Source: Acinetobacter vivianii (GTDB lineage: Bacteria; Pseudomonadota; Gammaproteobacteria; Pseudomonadales; Moraxellaceae). From it: a DNA stretch of 64,000 nt. The position numbers and the translations under genes are program-made. Location: assembly GCF_014635885.1 (NCBI RefSeq), contig NZ_BMDR01000004.1:124001-188000 (forward strand), written 5' to 3'. Positions 7,752 to 18,311 of this stretch are shown here, piece by piece; the stretch's first letter is position 1; every line of letters begins with the position of its first letter. The notes beneath the pieces were generated by a model. That model had not been told where the DNA came from and ran no database searches. It worked only from the letters and a program-made list of their open reading frames with translations.

Positions 7752-10409
7752 TTAATTCTCAAGTGTCTGACTGGTCTTGAATAAAGCTTTGAGTTGATAA
7801 AGCTGTTCAAGCGCCTGACGTGGTGTCAGGTCATCAACATCAATGTTTTGTAACAACTCTAATGCAGGTGATTTTGCTTCAACCTCAATTACTTTTTCAA
7901 TAACTTGAGTTTCAATTTCATGCTCAACGGCACTGAATAAGTCATTCTGCACACTATTTGGTAAATGTTGATGCTGCTGCTTTTCCAGAATTTTTAGACG
8001 CTTTTGGGCTTCCTTAATCACACTTGCAGGAATACCTGCCAGTTTCGCAACCTGTAAACCGTGACTTTGGCTTGCGGGGCCATGTTGAACTTTATGTAGC
8101 AAAATCAAATTGCCATTTAGTTCTTGTGCGGTGACATGGTAATTATCAATGCCTGCTTCGCTACCCAGTTCAGTCAGCTCAAAATAGTGGGTCGCAAACA
8201 GACACAAACATTTTACGCGTTTGGTTAAATCAACCACACAGGCCCAAGCCAGAGAAAGACCATCGTAGGTACTGGTTCCACGACCGACTTCATCCATCAG
8301 TACTAAGGACTGGCTGGTTGCGTGATGAAGGATTTGTGAGGTTTCAGTCATTTCAACCATAAAGGTTGATTTACCTGTCGATAAATCATCTGCAGAACCA
8401 ATACGGGTAAAGATACGGTCAATCGAACCCAACTTTGCAGCTTTGGCAGGGACAAAGCTACCACAATAGGCGAGTAAACTAATAAGTGCCGTCTGACGCA
8501 TAAAGGTTGATTTACCGCCCATGTTCGGGCCAGTAATAATTGCCATACGATGCTGTGGATCAAGGAAAGTATCATTCGGCGTAAATGGTGCTTTATTTAA
8601 CGCTTCGACCACAGGATGACGGCCAGCCTGAATTTTGATACAAGTTTCAGCAGTAAATTCTGGTCTTGCCCAACTGTTTAATCGTGCTTGATGGGCAAAG
8701 TTTGCCAATACATCGATATGCGCAATCGCCGCACTCATCATTTGTAAATGCGCAATATTCTGACGCAATTCATCTAATAACGATTCAAATAAAAGTTTTT
8801 CACGGGCGAGGGCACGCGATTCACTCGAAAGCACTTTATCTTCAAAGCCTTTGAGTTCTGGCGTGATATATCGTTCAGCATTTTTCAGGGTTTGGCGACG
8901 AATATAATCGGCAGGGGCCTGTTCAGCTTGTGCACGTGTCAATTCGATATAATAGCCGCTGACGCGGTTATAACCGATTTTCAGGGTGTTGATTCCTGTA
9001 CGCTCACGTTCTTTAATTTCTAAATCAATCAGGAACTGACCCGCATGATCACGAATTTTGCGTAATTCATCCAGTTCTTCGTCATAGCCTTCTGCAATTA
9101 CATTGCCATCACGAAGAAGTACAGGTGGGCTTTCAACAATCGCAGCCATTAAGTGCTGATGTAAGCTTTTAAAGTCGCCCAGCTCTTGGTCAAGCTGTGT
9201 AAGTAATTTAGATTGCTGGGTTTTTAATACAGGTGCTAAGGCATGACGCAAGAATGGAATCTGTGCACATGCATGACGAAGTTGTACCAGATCACGGGGA
9301 CGAGCACTGCCTAAAGCAACACGGCTGAGCACACGTTCAATATCACCAATTTCTTTTAATACCAAACGAACAGGTGTTTCATGGAAACCTTTTAATAACT
9401 GTTCAGTCGCATCAAGACGTGCATCGAGAATGGCTGTGTCACGGATCGGTTGCATCAGCGTTCGGCTCAACAAACGTCCGCCCATCGCCGTTTGGCAATC
9501 ATTGATGAGTTGAAACAGAGAAGTACCATGCTCAAATAGAGGTTCAATGATCTCTAAGTTGCGGCGCGTAATCGGATCAAGTGCAATAAAGTCAGTACTT
9601 TGCTCAATCTGAATTGAACGGATATGAGGTAATGCAGTTTTTTGGGTTTCTTTAGCGTAATGAATCAGCGCAGCAGCGGCAGCTCTGGCAAGCGGTAATG
9701 GATCTAAACCAAAGCCAGATAAGGTCGAAACTGAAAATTGGTCACATAACGTTTTTTGGGCATTATTTAAATTAAAGTCGACATTTGGGCGCTTGGTAAT
9801 CGGGCAGTCCAGATTCTTTTTGATTTGTTCAATAATATTTTTATCAATCAGATCTTCATCAATCAGGATTTCGCTTGGCATTAGACGTGCCAGCTCGATT
9901 GCCAGTTGCTCTGGCTTATAGTCTTGTTGCTGGACTTTGAAAATACCTGCACTGAGATCAAGCAAGGCCAAACCGATTTGATTTTGCTGAATGCAAAGCG
10001 CAACCAGATTTGAAGATTGATAACTGCCAAGCAGTGCATCATCCGTTAAAGTTCCAGGCGTCAAAATACGAACAACTTTACGCTCAACAGGCCCTTTTCC
10101 TGTAACTTCACCCACTTGCTCGCAGATCGCAACAGTACGTCCCGCTTTGACCAAACGCGCGAGATAACCTTCAGCTGCATGGTAAGGCACGCCAGCCATT
10201 GGAATCGGTTGACCGCTGGCTTTACCACGATGGGTCAGTGTAATGCCGAGTAATTTGGCCGCTAAATGAGCATCTTCAAAAAAAAGCTCGTAAAAATCGC
10301 CCATACGATAGAACAGCAAAGCATGTTGATAGTCGGTTTTGACTTTAAGGTATTGCTGCATCATTGGTGTATGGTTGGATAAGTCAGCCATGATTTCAGC
10401 GCTGTTCAT
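7752..10409 (-). CDS. mutS: DNA mismatch repair protein MutS
   Basis: The 885-residue product recognises mismatches and small loops and recruits MutL. The N-terminal mismatch-binding domain shows the Phe-X-Glu motif within [14 protein letters not shown] (about residues 34-47). The connector, lever and clamp domains follow. The ATPase has Walker [10 protein letters not shown] (about 623-631), Walker [17 protein letters not shown] and the [10 protein letters not shown] segment. Full length for the family. AAGGA lies about ten bases before the chosen ATG; MADLSNH six codons in is an alternative start. Monocistronic. Confidence 0.97.
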   Translation of the reverse strand: MNSAEIMADLSNHTPMMQQYLKVKTDYQHALLFYRMGDFYELFFEDAHLAAKLLGITLTHRGKASGQPIPMAGVPYHAAEGYLARLVKAGRTVAICEQVGEVTGKGPVERKVVRILTPGTLTDDALLGSYQSSNLVALCIQQNQIGLALLDLSAGIFKVQQQDYKPEQLAIELARLMPSEILIDEDLIDKNIIEQIKKNLDCPITKRPNVDFNLNNAQKTLCDQFSVSTLSGFGLDPLPLARAAAAALIHYAKETQKTALPHIRSIQIEQSTDFIALDPITRRNLEIIEPLFEHGTSLFQLINDCQTAMGGRLLSRTLMQPIRDTAILDARLDATEQLLKGFHETPVRLVLKEIGDIERVLSRVALGSARPRDLVQLRHACAQIPFLRHALAPVLKTQQSKLLTQLDQELGDFKSLHQHLMAAIVESPPVLLRDGNVIAEGYDEELDELRKIRDHAGQFLIDLEIKERERTGINTLKIGYNRVSGYYIELTRAQAEQAPADYIRRQTLKNAERYITPELKGFEDKVLSSESRALAREKLLFESLLDELRQNIAHLQMMSAAIAHIDVLANFAHQARLNSWARPEFTAETCIKIQAGRHPVVEALNKAPFTPNDTFLDPQHRMAIITGPNMGGKSTFMRQTALISLLAYCGSFVPAKAAKLGSIDRIFTRIGSADDLSTGKSTFMVEMTETSQILHHATSQSLVLMDEVGRGTSTYDGLSLAWACVVDLTKRVKCLCLFATHYFELTELGSEAGIDNYHVTAQELNGNLILLHKVQHGPASQSHGLQVAKLAGIPASVIKEAQKRLKILEKQQHQHLPNSVQNDLFSAVEHEIETQVIEKVIEVEAKSPALELLQNIDVDDLTPRQALEQLYQLKALFKTSQTLEN

Positions 10410-10667
10410 TCGTACTAAATCCTTGAAACTTAATATTTAGATAAATCTGATCTGGAGGATTAACGATGTCATCCATCCTCATAATTCTGTGCAAATCTGA
10501 CTGAATTAGATAAAAAAGTATAGCTTTTTTATGTCACATTGAGTCAGTGGCATATGCGGTGCAGTTAAATTTACACGTGGTTCATCTTAACAAATCCATA
10601 GAAATTCACAAAAAGGATTGCTTGGAGAAATGAAGAAATAAGCAACAAAAGAAAATTACTTTACTCA

Positions 10668-11057
10668 CTATTTCTGACGATATTTTTTATGGACGATTGT
10701 CATCAGTTTATTCATGTCTTTCGTAGCCTTTTTACCTTCCACGAATTTTCCAGCGATAAATAATTTTTTTATTTCATTTATTTCCGTGAGTAATTTACCC
10801 ATGACATCCTGATATTCAATAACCTTTGGATCATTTTCCTGTAATTGATTTAAAGGAGCTGGCAAAAACTCCATCAGATCAAGTACGGCATTGTTCATCT
10901 TAAATAAAGAGTCTAATGCCTGATATTTATCTTTAGATGCTTGGAATTCTTTATAGTGAACTTCTAAATTTTGCACGGTATAGATTCTGTTGGAAGTTTC
11001 TGCGAGACAAGACGTACTTAGTATTATTGATAAAACGAATCCAATGAGAATTTTCAT
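10668..11057 (-). CDS. Cytochrome b562-like periplasmic four-helix protein, axial Met apparently absent
   Basis: A protein of 129 residues with a signal peptide ending near SCLAE (about residue 20). The remainder resembles E. coli cytochrome b562 (CybC). A DSLFKM segment matches DALTKM, and the C-terminal helix ends TIVHKKYRQK, matching the haem His helix that ends AYHQKYR. In the first helix, where CybC carries the axial Met7, this protein reads QNLEVHYKEF, with no Met at the aligned position. Either it binds haem differently or it is a haem-free paralogue. Assignment is by eye from helix spacing. It is monocistronic, between mutS and kdp. Confidence 0.65.
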   Translation of the reverse strand: MKILIGFVLSIILSTSCLAETSNRIYTVQNLEVHYKEFQASKDKYQALDSLFKMNNAVLDLMEFLPAPLNQLQENDPKVIEYQDVMGKLLTEINEIKKLFIAGKFVEGKKATKDMNKLMTIVHKKYRQK

Positions 11058-11194
11058 TTAATTTGCTCTTTATAAAATAACATGTCCAATAGAGGAGGCT
11101 CCTCCACATGGAAGTTGAAGTATCTCAAAAAATAATAACCAACTTACTGGACGCGATTAGCTTCGCCAAAACAGATTGTAGAGGGAGATTTTTA

Positions 11195-11211
11195 TTTACG
11201 TAAAATTTACG
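11195..11211 (+). promoter_or_regulatory. Candidate KdpE-binding direct repeat upstream of kdpA
   Basis: TTTACG occurs twice with an 11-bp period (11195 and 11206), and a third copy lies at 11238, about three helical turns further. The same two-copy arrangement is found at 19109. The spacing of one helical turn fits a dimeric OmpR-type regulator such as KdpE. Binding is inferred, not shown. Confidence 0.5.
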
Positions 11212-11279
11212 TTTTCAGGTTTTTTCAATATAGAGAATTTACGTCCCTCATTTCCATACTGATGTTGACCAATTTTTAA

Positions 11280-12989
11280 ATGGCATCTGCTATGTGGGAA
11301 TTTATTTCTGTATTTGTCCTTTGTTTGCTGCTGGCTTATCCGCTCGGTGCTTATCTTGCGGATGTGATGCAAGCAAAACCAATGAAAAGTGACCGATTGT
11401 TTAACTGGATCGAGCAGCCAATTTATGCAGTACTTGGCGTAAAACACCGTGGTATGAACTGGCGCCAATATCTTGCTGCTTTTATCTTTAGCAATATTTT
11501 ACTGCTTGGTGCAAGTGTCACAATCCTGATGACGCAGGCATGGCTACCACTAAATCCAGATCATATCCCGAATATGAACTGGGATTTAGCTTTGCATACC
11601 ACGATCTCATTTCTGACCAATACTAATCAGCAGCATTATTCAGGGCAGGCGCAACTGTCTTATTTATCGCAAATGACCGTGATTGTCGGTTTGCAATATT
11701 TATCGCCCATAATTGGGCTTGCATTATTGGTCGCTATGTTGAGAGCTTTATTCCTACAATCAGGTCATGGAGAAGCAGCGAATCAAAAAGACTGGGATAC
11801 GGTCAATCTGGGTAATTATTGGATGGATCTCATCCGCCCATTATTTAGATTCTTTATTCCACTCGCTTTAATTTTTTCTTTGCTGCTTACTTTTCAAGGT
11901 GTGCCAGCAACCTTGTCTGCGGGACCAACAGCGCAGGTCTTAGATCAAAGCGCTGAGGTACACACACAACATATTCCACTTGGCCCTGTTGCGCCTATGG
12001 TTGCAATTAAACAGCTGGGCAGTAACGGTGGTGGTTGGTATGGCCCAAATAGTAGTGTGCCTTTAGAAAACCCAACACCGTTGTCCAATGTGATTGAAAT
12101 GATTGCGATCTTACTGATCCCGTTGTCAGTGGTGTTTATGGTCGGGCGCTTTATCCAACGTAAAAAACTGATGTGGATGATTTTTGGCAGTATGTTGTTG
12201 ATGTCATTGATTTCTACCTCTTTGACTTTCTGGACTGAAAAATCATCTTTGATTGCTAATGCAGCCTTGATGGAGGGTAAGGAAGTGCGTTTTAGTGCGG
12301 ATGCATCGGCACTTTGGGCGAGCCTCACCACACAAGTGAATAATGGTTCAGTCAACATGATGCATGACTCAGCCTCACCACTCACAGGCTTGGTTGAACT
12401 GTGCAATATGTTGATCAATGCCATCTGGGGTGGGATTGGCTGTGGTTTATTACAGTTCTTTATTTATCTATTTTTAGCAGTATTCATCGCGGGTTTAATG
12501 ACAGGCCGGACCCCTGAATTATTTGGTCGAAAAGTGGAAGTGACTGAAATCAAGTTGTTAGCTCTTGTGATCTTGTTACAACCTGTGGTGATTCTTGGTT
12601 TGACTGCGATCGCAATCGCATTTCCAACGCTGACAGGCAACTCCAATCCAGCGTTTCATGGCATTAGCCAAGTGTTTTATGAATATGTCTCTGCCTATGC
12701 CAACAATGGTTCTGGTTTTGAAGGTTTAGGCGATAACACCTTATGGTGGAATCTGAGTGCCAGTGTCGCTTTATTGGCAGGTCGTTATAGTGTGTTGATT
12801 ATTCCTGTTTTAATTGCGGTCAGCCTAGCAACCAAACCGCAAGCTGCTGAAAGCAAAGGATCTTTACACATCGAATCACCCACATTTGCACTGACCTTAA
12901 TTGGGATCGTGTTGATTCTCACCTTATTGCAATTCATGCCAGTGTTGGTGATCGGACCAATTGCTGACTATCTGTGTATAAAAGTTTAA
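11280..12989 (+). CDS. kdpA: Potassium-transporting ATPase, K+-binding subunit KdpA
   Basis: The 569-residue inner-membrane subunit forms the K+ channel part of the Kdp P-type ATPase. It belongs to the SKT superfamily, with about ten transmembrane helices. Selectivity-filter-like segments include TNTNQQHYSG, GSNGGGWYGPNSSVPLENPT and YANNGSGF. Start at 11280 has a weak ribosome site; a second in-frame ATG lies 12 bases downstream. No convincing kdpF precedes it. kdpB starts 16 bp after the stop, so the operon is kdpABC followed closely by kdpDE. Confidence 0.96.
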   Translation: MASAMWEFISVFVLCLLLAYPLGAYLADVMQAKPMKSDRLFNWIEQPIYAVLGVKHRGMNWRQYLAAFIFSNILLLGASVTILMTQAWLPLNPDHIPNMNWDLALHTTISFLTNTNQQHYSGQAQLSYLSQMTVIVGLQYLSPIIGLALLVAMLRALFLQSGHGEAANQKDWDTVNLGNYWMDLIRPLFRFFIPLALIFSLLLTFQGVPATLSAGPTAQVLDQSAEVHTQHIPLGPVAPMVAIKQLGSNGGGWYGPNSSVPLENPTPLSNVIEMIAILLIPLSVVFMVGRFIQRKKLMWMIFGSMLLMSLISTSLTFWTEKSSLIANAALMEGKEVRFSADASALWASLTTQVNNGSVNMMHDSASPLTGLVELCNMLINAIWGGIGCGLLQFFIYLFLAVFIAGLMTGRTPELFGRKVEVTEIKLLALVILLQPVVILGLTAIAIAFPTLTGNSNPAFHGISQVFYEYVSAYANNGSGFEGLGDNTLWWNLSASVALLAGRYSVLIIPVLIAVSLATKPQAAESKGSLHIESPTFALTLIGIVLILTLLQFMPVLVIGPIADYLCIKV

Positions 12990-13005
12990 GTGTGGAGCAA
13001 ACACA

Positions 13006-15018
13006 ATGAAACATTCAAATGCGACACAACACATGGATATTTTGAATAAAGAAATCCTTCAACAAACTTTTTATAAACTATTACCGCAATATGCATTTAA
13101 AAATCCTGTCATGGCATGTGTATGGGTGGGCACACTCTTAACCATTGCAGCGACCTTGATGGGAAGTACCAGCTTCGGTTTCGGTGTAGTGTTGAGCTTG
13201 ATTCTATTGGTCACCGTATTATTCGCCAATTATGCTGAAGCAGTCGCAGAAGCCAAAGGACGCGGGCAGGCAGCGTCCTTACGCCAAGCGCGTGAAAATT
13301 TAACGGCTAATCGGATTGCCGATCTGAATGCAGCACCGATGGTCATCTCTGCAAACCTACTTAAAAAAGATGATTTGGTCATTGTCAAAGCTGGTGAAAT
13401 TGTCCCTGCGGATGGGGAGATTATTCAAGGTTTCGCGACCATTAATGAGTCTGCAGTGACTGGTGAGTCTGCACCTGTATTGCGTGAAGCCAATACTGAC
13501 CGTTCAGGTGTCATTGGGGGAACCAAAGTTTTATCTGATGAAATTATTATTCGGGTGAGTAATGAAGCGGGACATAGCTTTCTAGACCGTATGATTGCAT
13601 TGGTTGAAGGAGCCAATCGCCAAAAAACACCGAATGAGATTGCACTAAGTGTCTTACTCAATATCATGACCATCACCTTTATTGTCGTGGTCGCGACCTT
13701 GCCATTCATTGGGGCAATGGTCGGGATCAAAATCAGTCTAGTCTTGTTGATTGCTTTACTGGTGTGTTTGATTCCAACCACGATTGGAGGATTACTGCCA
13801 GCGATTGGGATTGCAGGCATGAACCGTGCCTTAAAAGCCAATGTTCTCGCTAAATCAGGCAAGGCTGTCGAAGTTGCGGGTGATATTGACGTGTTGCTAT
13901 TAGATAAAACAGGCACGATCACCTATGGAGACCGCCAAGCCACTGCCTTTTATCCTTTGGCTGGCGTAAGCCCAAGTGAGTTACGCCAAGCTGCAATGTT
14001 AACTTCTTTTGCCGACCCAACTCCTGAAGGGAAGTCGGTAATCAGTCTTGGGAAAGAACTGGGTGAAAGCATTAAAGAACCTGTAGATGCAGAATTCATC
14101 CAGTTTAGTGCCGCAACACGCTTATCTGGTGTGGATTTAGTCACAGGACAAAGCATTCGTAAAGGTGCGGTGGATGCCATTCTTAAATTTACTAACCAAG
14201 ACATCAAGGATAACGTTGAGCTTAAAACCCGCGTAGAACAGGTTGCTTCGAAAGGCGCGACCCCATTAGTGGTTGCTTCGAATCACAGTATTTTAGGGGT
14301 GATTGAACTCTCGGATGTGATTAAACAAGGGATTAAAGAGCGTTTTGCACTGTTACGAGAGATGGGTATTAAAACCATTATGGTCACAGGGGACAATCCA
14401 TTGACTGCCGCTGCGATTGCAGCTGAAGCTGGGGTGGATGATTATATTGCTGAAGCACGACCTGAAGATAAACTGGCCTGTATTCGTAAAGAACAAGCGG
14501 CTGGTAAATTGGTGGCGATGGTCGGTGACGGAACCAATGATGCGCCTGCTTTGGCTCAAGCAGATATTGGCTTGGCCATGAATTCAGGCACCCAAGCAGC
14601 CAAAGAAGCAGGCAATATGGTGGACCTTGATTCAGATCCAACCAAACTGCTTGATGTCGTGGAAATTGGGAAGCAGCAATTAATCACCCGCGGTGCATTA
14701 ACCACCTTTTCTTTGGCAAATGATGTGTCTAAATACTTTGTAATTTTACCTGCATTGTTTGCTGTGGCAATTCCTCAACTTGGGGTGTTCAATATTTTGC
14801 AATTGAGCAGTCCAAGCAGTGCTGTGATTTCAGCATTGATCTTTAATGCGCTGATTATCCCGATGTTGATTCCATTGGCACTAAAAGGGGTGCAGTTTAA
14901 GCCTGCCAGTGCTTTGCAATTATTACGCCGTAATATGTTGATCTATGGTGTTGGTGGAGTGATTTTCCCTTTTATTGCAATCAAGTTGATTGACCTTGTT
15001 GTGTCATTGTGGATTTAG
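13006..15018 (+). CDS. kdpB: Potassium-transporting ATPase, catalytic subunit KdpB
   Basis: This 670-residue P-type ATPase hydrolyses ATP to drive K+ import through KdpA. The phosphorylated Asp300 lies in DKTGTITYGDR. The actuator motif INESAVTGESAPV and hinge MVGDGTNDAPALAQAD are intact. The KdpB-specific ITFIVVVATLPF and CLIPTTIGGLLPAIG membrane segments are present. An RBS-like gtggagc precedes the ATG. Length and motifs are complete. Confidence 0.97.
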   Translation: MKHSNATQHMDILNKEILQQTFYKLLPQYAFKNPVMACVWVGTLLTIAATLMGSTSFGFGVVLSLILLVTVLFANYAEAVAEAKGRGQAASLRQARENLTANRIADLNAAPMVISANLLKKDDLVIVKAGEIVPADGEIIQGFATINESAVTGESAPVLREANTDRSGVIGGTKVLSDEIIIRVSNEAGHSFLDRMIALVEGANRQKTPNEIALSVLLNIMTITFIVVVATLPFIGAMVGIKISLVLLIALLVCLIPTTIGGLLPAIGIAGMNRALKANVLAKSGKAVEVAGDIDVLLLDKTGTITYGDRQATAFYPLAGVSPSELRQAAMLTSFADPTPEGKSVISLGKELGESIKEPVDAEFIQFSAATRLSGVDLVTGQSIRKGAVDAILKFTNQDIKDNVELKTRVEQVASKGATPLVVASNHSILGVIELSDVIKQGIKERFALLREMGIKTIMVTGDNPLTAAAIAAEAGVDDYIAEARPEDKLACIRKEQAAGKLVAMVGDGTNDAPALAQADIGLAMNSGTQAAKEAGNMVDLDSDPTKLLDVVEIGKQQLITRGALTTFSLANDVSKYFVILPALFAVAIPQLGVFNILQLSSPSSAVISALIFNALIIPMLIPLALKGVQFKPASALQLLRRNMLIYGVGGVIFPFIAIKLIDLVVSLWI

Positions 15019-15027
15019 GAGAAAGAA

Positions 15028-15639
15028 ATGAATACATTAGAAAATCTGCCTTTATCAACCGAAGTTCAGTCTGCGCTACGTCCAAGTATTGGTTTGATCT
15101 TGGTTGGCTTTTTGATTGCAGGTGTGTTGTATAGTGCGGTAAGCGTTTCTATCGCTCAATTGCTCTTTCCTAAACAGGCCAATGGTAGTTTGATTGAGCT
15201 GAATGGAAAGATTGTGGGTTCGAGTTTAGTTGGGCAGAATTTCGTGAGTGAGCAATATTTTCATGCTCGCCCCAGTGCGGTAAGTTACAGTGTAGATGGG
15301 ATGGCGGGAAGTAATTTGGCAGTTTCTAATCCTGATTTGCAAAAACAAATTAAAGAAAGAACAATGCAATTTGCCCAGAATAATCATATTTCAGAACAGC
15401 AGGTACCAAACGATATGGTTACGGCATCAGGCAGTGGGATTGACCCAGATATTTCACCTGACAGTGCCTTGTTACAAGTGAAACGCGTGGCACAGCAACG
15501 TCATTTGTCAGAGTCACAGGTCAAAAAATTAGTACAGCAACAGATTCAGCCTGCACAGTTCGGTTTATATGGACAGGCGCGAGTCAATGTTCTACAACTG
15601 AATCTGGCCCTAGATCAATTGTCATCGACCACACGTTGA
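15028..15639 (+). CDS. kdpC: Potassium-transporting ATPase, KdpC subunit
   Basis: A 203-residue accessory subunit with one N-terminal transmembrane helix (about residues 22-45) and a periplasmic domain. The conserved stretches GSSLVGQNF, YFHARPSAVSY and TASGSGIDPDISPDSA are present. It stabilises the KdpAB complex and aids nucleotide binding. The RBS aggagaaag precedes its ATG nine bases after kdpB stops, and kdpD follows after 12 bp. Confidence 0.96.
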   Translation: MNTLENLPLSTEVQSALRPSIGLILVGFLIAGVLYSAVSVSIAQLLFPKQANGSLIELNGKIVGSSLVGQNFVSEQYFHARPSAVSYSVDGMAGSNLAVSNPDLQKQIKERTMQFAQNNHISEQQVPNDMVTASGSGIDPDISPDSALLQVKRVAQQRHLSESQVKKLVQQQIQPAQFGLYGQARVNVLQLNLALDQLSSTTR

Positions 15640-15651
15640 TAGAGCGTAATT

Positions 15652-18300
15652 ATGCAGATCGACCGTAATCATAAAGCGGATGCATGGCTGGCACATAGCC
15701 AGCGTGAACAGTCTGGACGTCTGACCATATTCTTGGGGGCTGCGCCTGGCGTAGGGAAAACGTATGCGATGTTGACCCGAGCGCATGAGTTGATGCAGCA
15801 AGGGCAGCAGGTTGTGGTTGGATGGGTTGAAACACATGGTCGATCTGATACCGAACGTTTGATTCAGGGGCTAAATGTTATTCCTCGAAAGACGGTGGAA
15901 TATCAGGGGCGAATGCTGGAAGAGATGGATCTCGACCAAATTCTCAAGCTGAAACCTGAAATTGTGCTGGTTGATGAGTTGGCACATCGAAATGTGCCGA
16001 ATAGCCGGCATGAATATCGCTGGCAGGATGTGAATGAATTATTAGATGCGGGTATTGATGTCTATAGCACCTTGAATATTCAGCATCTGGAAAGTCTCAA
16101 TGATGTGGTGTATCAGATTACGGGGATTCGGGTCAGCGAAACCGTACCCGATGCGTTACTAAAACGTTTGAAAGATATTCGTTTGGTTGACTTGCCTGTG
16201 CCTGAGTTATTAGAACGGATGAAGCATGGCAAGATTTATTTGGCAGATGTTGCACCACATGCGCTACAAGGCTTTTTTAAACCTGCTCATTTGACCGCCT
16301 TACGTGACTTGGCGATTCAAACGGTGGCAGGACAAGTTGAGATTGATTATCGGGAAAAGTTTGTCACCCAAGGACAGATCATTCCGATTCAGAATCATGT
16401 TATGTTGGCGATTGATGGTTCCGCATTTTCGGAGGACTTGGTACGACGCGCGCATCGTATTGCAGAACGACGCAATGCAACCTGGAGTGTGATTTCGATT
16501 CAAAAGAGTCAGACTTCAAATACCCAATCCTTTGCGGTGACCAAGGCATTTAATCTGGCACGTAAACTGGGCGCAGATACTTATTTGCTCTATAGCAATC
16601 ATATTGCAGCGACTATTTTACAGGCAGCTTATGATTATGGAGCATCAAATATTCTGCTTGGCAAAAGTCCTCAAAAATCATTATGGCAACGGTTGTTCTC
16701 AGATCATATTGCTGATCAGTTGTTAGAAAAGCAGCATCCTTTTGAAATTACTTTTGTTCAACCTTTAAAAGCTAAAGATCACGCAATTAGGCCACAGGAA
16801 CAGAGTGAGCGTTCGTTCTGGCCGAGGCAAGCACTGAATTTTCATCCGCGTGAAATGATTGAAAGCATTTTGATTGTGTTGCTGGGCTTAATCGCTGCAA
16901 CAGTAAGTGATCATTTTATTGGTTATAGCGAATTGGCTTTAATCTTTGTGGTCACGGTACTTGTAGTTGCAATGCGGGCAAGGATGTTTATCACGATCAT
17001 AAGCGTTCTGATTTGTTTCCTGCTCTATAACTATTTATTTATTGAACCGCGTTTTACCTTGCGAATTAGTGCCGAGCGTGGGGTGATAACGATGATTATC
17101 TTTATCATTTCAGCCTTGCTGGTGGGGCGTTTAGCCAATCAGTTACGTGCTCAGGTATTGAGTTTACGTGCAGCGAATTCTATTTCCGTACAGCTTCAGG
17201 AGCTGGAGCGAAAATTATCCAGCTGTGTTGATCTTGAGCAAGTTTTAAATGTCGCCAAACAACATTTAGAAAGTTCGTTGAATGCGCTGGTCTGGCTTAG
17301 AATCGGAACACAAGAGTCGGGAGCGGATCCTCTATTCAATGAAAAAGACCAGATTGCGGCAAACTGGACACAGAAAAATGCCAAGCCTTGCGGGCGCTCT
17401 ACCAATACTTTGACTCAATCCGAATGGTGGTTTAATCCGCTGAATCTGGTGGGTGGCTTTGGTGTGATTGCGATACGCTTTCAGCAAAATGCAGAAAGCA
17501 TCAGTTTTGAACAGCAACGTCTGGCTGAATTGATGATTGATGATATTGCCCAAACGGCTTCGCGAGTACAGTTAGCTTTGCAACTGGAAAATTCTCGTGT
17601 GGTTGCTGAGACTGAGAAGTTGCGTTCTGCATTACTGTCTTCGGTCTCGCATGATTTACGTTCGCCTTTAGCCGCGATGATTGGTTCTGCAGATACGCTG
17701 AAATACTACGGCGAACAGATGCCTGAACAAGATCGCCATGAACTGTTAGATACCATTCATGTCGAAGGTGAACGCTTGGATCGTTATATTCAAAATTTAC
17801 TGGATATGACCCGCTTGGGCCATCAAGGTTTAAGCTTAAGCCGAGACTGGATCGGTGTTGAAGAGCTGATTGGATCTGCCACACAACGTCTGAAACGCTA
17901 TCAACCACACGTGAATATTGATGTGTCCTTAACCGAAGATTTACCTCAGCTCTACGTGCATCCAGCTTTAATTGAACAGGCGATTTTTAATGTATTGGAA
18001 AATGCGGCCAAGTTTTCGCCTGATGATGTGCCCATCAAAGTAACAATCAAACAAGAGGATAATTTCTTACAGATTGATATCGAAGATCAGGGTGTCGGGA
18101 TTCCCGAAGATGAACGCGAGCAAATCTTTGATATGTTCTATACCATGCAACGTGGAGATCGTGGTAAAACAGGAACGGGTCTAGGGCTTGCCATCGTAAA
18201 AGCCATCATTGGGGCGCATATGGGCAGTATAGAAGCTTTAGCGGGAACTCATGCTCAAGGCACTTTAATTAGAATACGCTTACCACTTCATCAGGATTAA
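15652..18300 (+). CDS. kdpD: Osmosensitive K+ channel sensor histidine kinase KdpD
   Basis: An 882-residue membrane sensor kinase. Domains in order: KdpD N-terminal domain with Walker A GAAPGVGKT at residues 29-37, a Usp-like domain (about 250-370), four transmembrane helices (about 400-500), a GAF-like region (about 520-640), HisKA with phospho-acceptor His667 in SSVSHDLRSPLAAM, and HATPase_c with NVLENAAKFSP and GTGLGLAIVKAI. It responds to low K+ and phosphorylates KdpE. The gene lies 12 bp after kdpC and 11 bp before kdpE, so one transcript probably carries all five genes. Confidence 0.96.
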   Translation: MQIDRNHKADAWLAHSQREQSGRLTIFLGAAPGVGKTYAMLTRAHELMQQGQQVVVGWVETHGRSDTERLIQGLNVIPRKTVEYQGRMLEEMDLDQILKLKPEIVLVDELAHRNVPNSRHEYRWQDVNELLDAGIDVYSTLNIQHLESLNDVVYQITGIRVSETVPDALLKRLKDIRLVDLPVPELLERMKHGKIYLADVAPHALQGFFKPAHLTALRDLAIQTVAGQVEIDYREKFVTQGQIIPIQNHVMLAIDGSAFSEDLVRRAHRIAERRNATWSVISIQKSQTSNTQSFAVTKAFNLARKLGADTYLLYSNHIAATILQAAYDYGASNILLGKSPQKSLWQRLFSDHIADQLLEKQHPFEITFVQPLKAKDHAIRPQEQSERSFWPRQALNFHPREMIESILIVLLGLIAATVSDHFIGYSELALIFVVTVLVVAMRARMFITIISVLICFLLYNYLFIEPRFTLRISAERGVITMIIFIISALLVGRLANQLRAQVLSLRAANSISVQLQELERKLSSCVDLEQVLNVAKQHLESSLNALVWLRIGTQESGADPLFNEKDQIAANWTQKNAKPCGRSTNTLTQSEWWFNPLNLVGGFGVIAIRFQQNAESISFEQQRLAELMIDDIAQTASRVQLALQLENSRVVAETEKLRSALLSSVSHDLRSPLAAMIGSADTLKYYGEQMPEQDRHELLDTIHVEGERLDRYIQNLLDMTRLGHQGLSLSRDWIGVEELIGSATQRLKRYQPHVNIDVSLTEDLPQLYVHPALIEQAIFNVLENAAKFSPDDVPIKVTIKQEDNFLQIDIEDQGVGIPEDEREQIFDMFYTMQRGDRGKTGTGLGLAIVKAIIGAHMGSIEALAGTHAQGTLIRIRLPLHQD

Positions 18301-18311
18301 AATCATTATTT

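Noticed and set aside
10466..10504. 12-codon leader-like frame with GGAGG ribosome site upstream of mutS
   Set aside because: No plus-strand gene follows within 700 bp, so a leader role makes no sense; probably chance.
11091..11105. Palindrome GAGGAG-g-CTCCTC upstream of kdpA
   Set aside because: A one-base loop cannot form a hairpin and no matching second site was seen; left as coincidence.
11108..11203. 31-codon frame with a GGAGG-like site upstream of kdpA, considered as kdpF
   Set aside because: The peptide is polar and lacks the single transmembrane helix of KdpF, and its stop lies inside the TTTACG repeat region.
11945..12424. 159-codon minus-strand frame inside kdpA, and similar long antisense frames in kdpB and vgrG
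   Set aside because: They lie wholly within clearly coding genes and their products show no family features.
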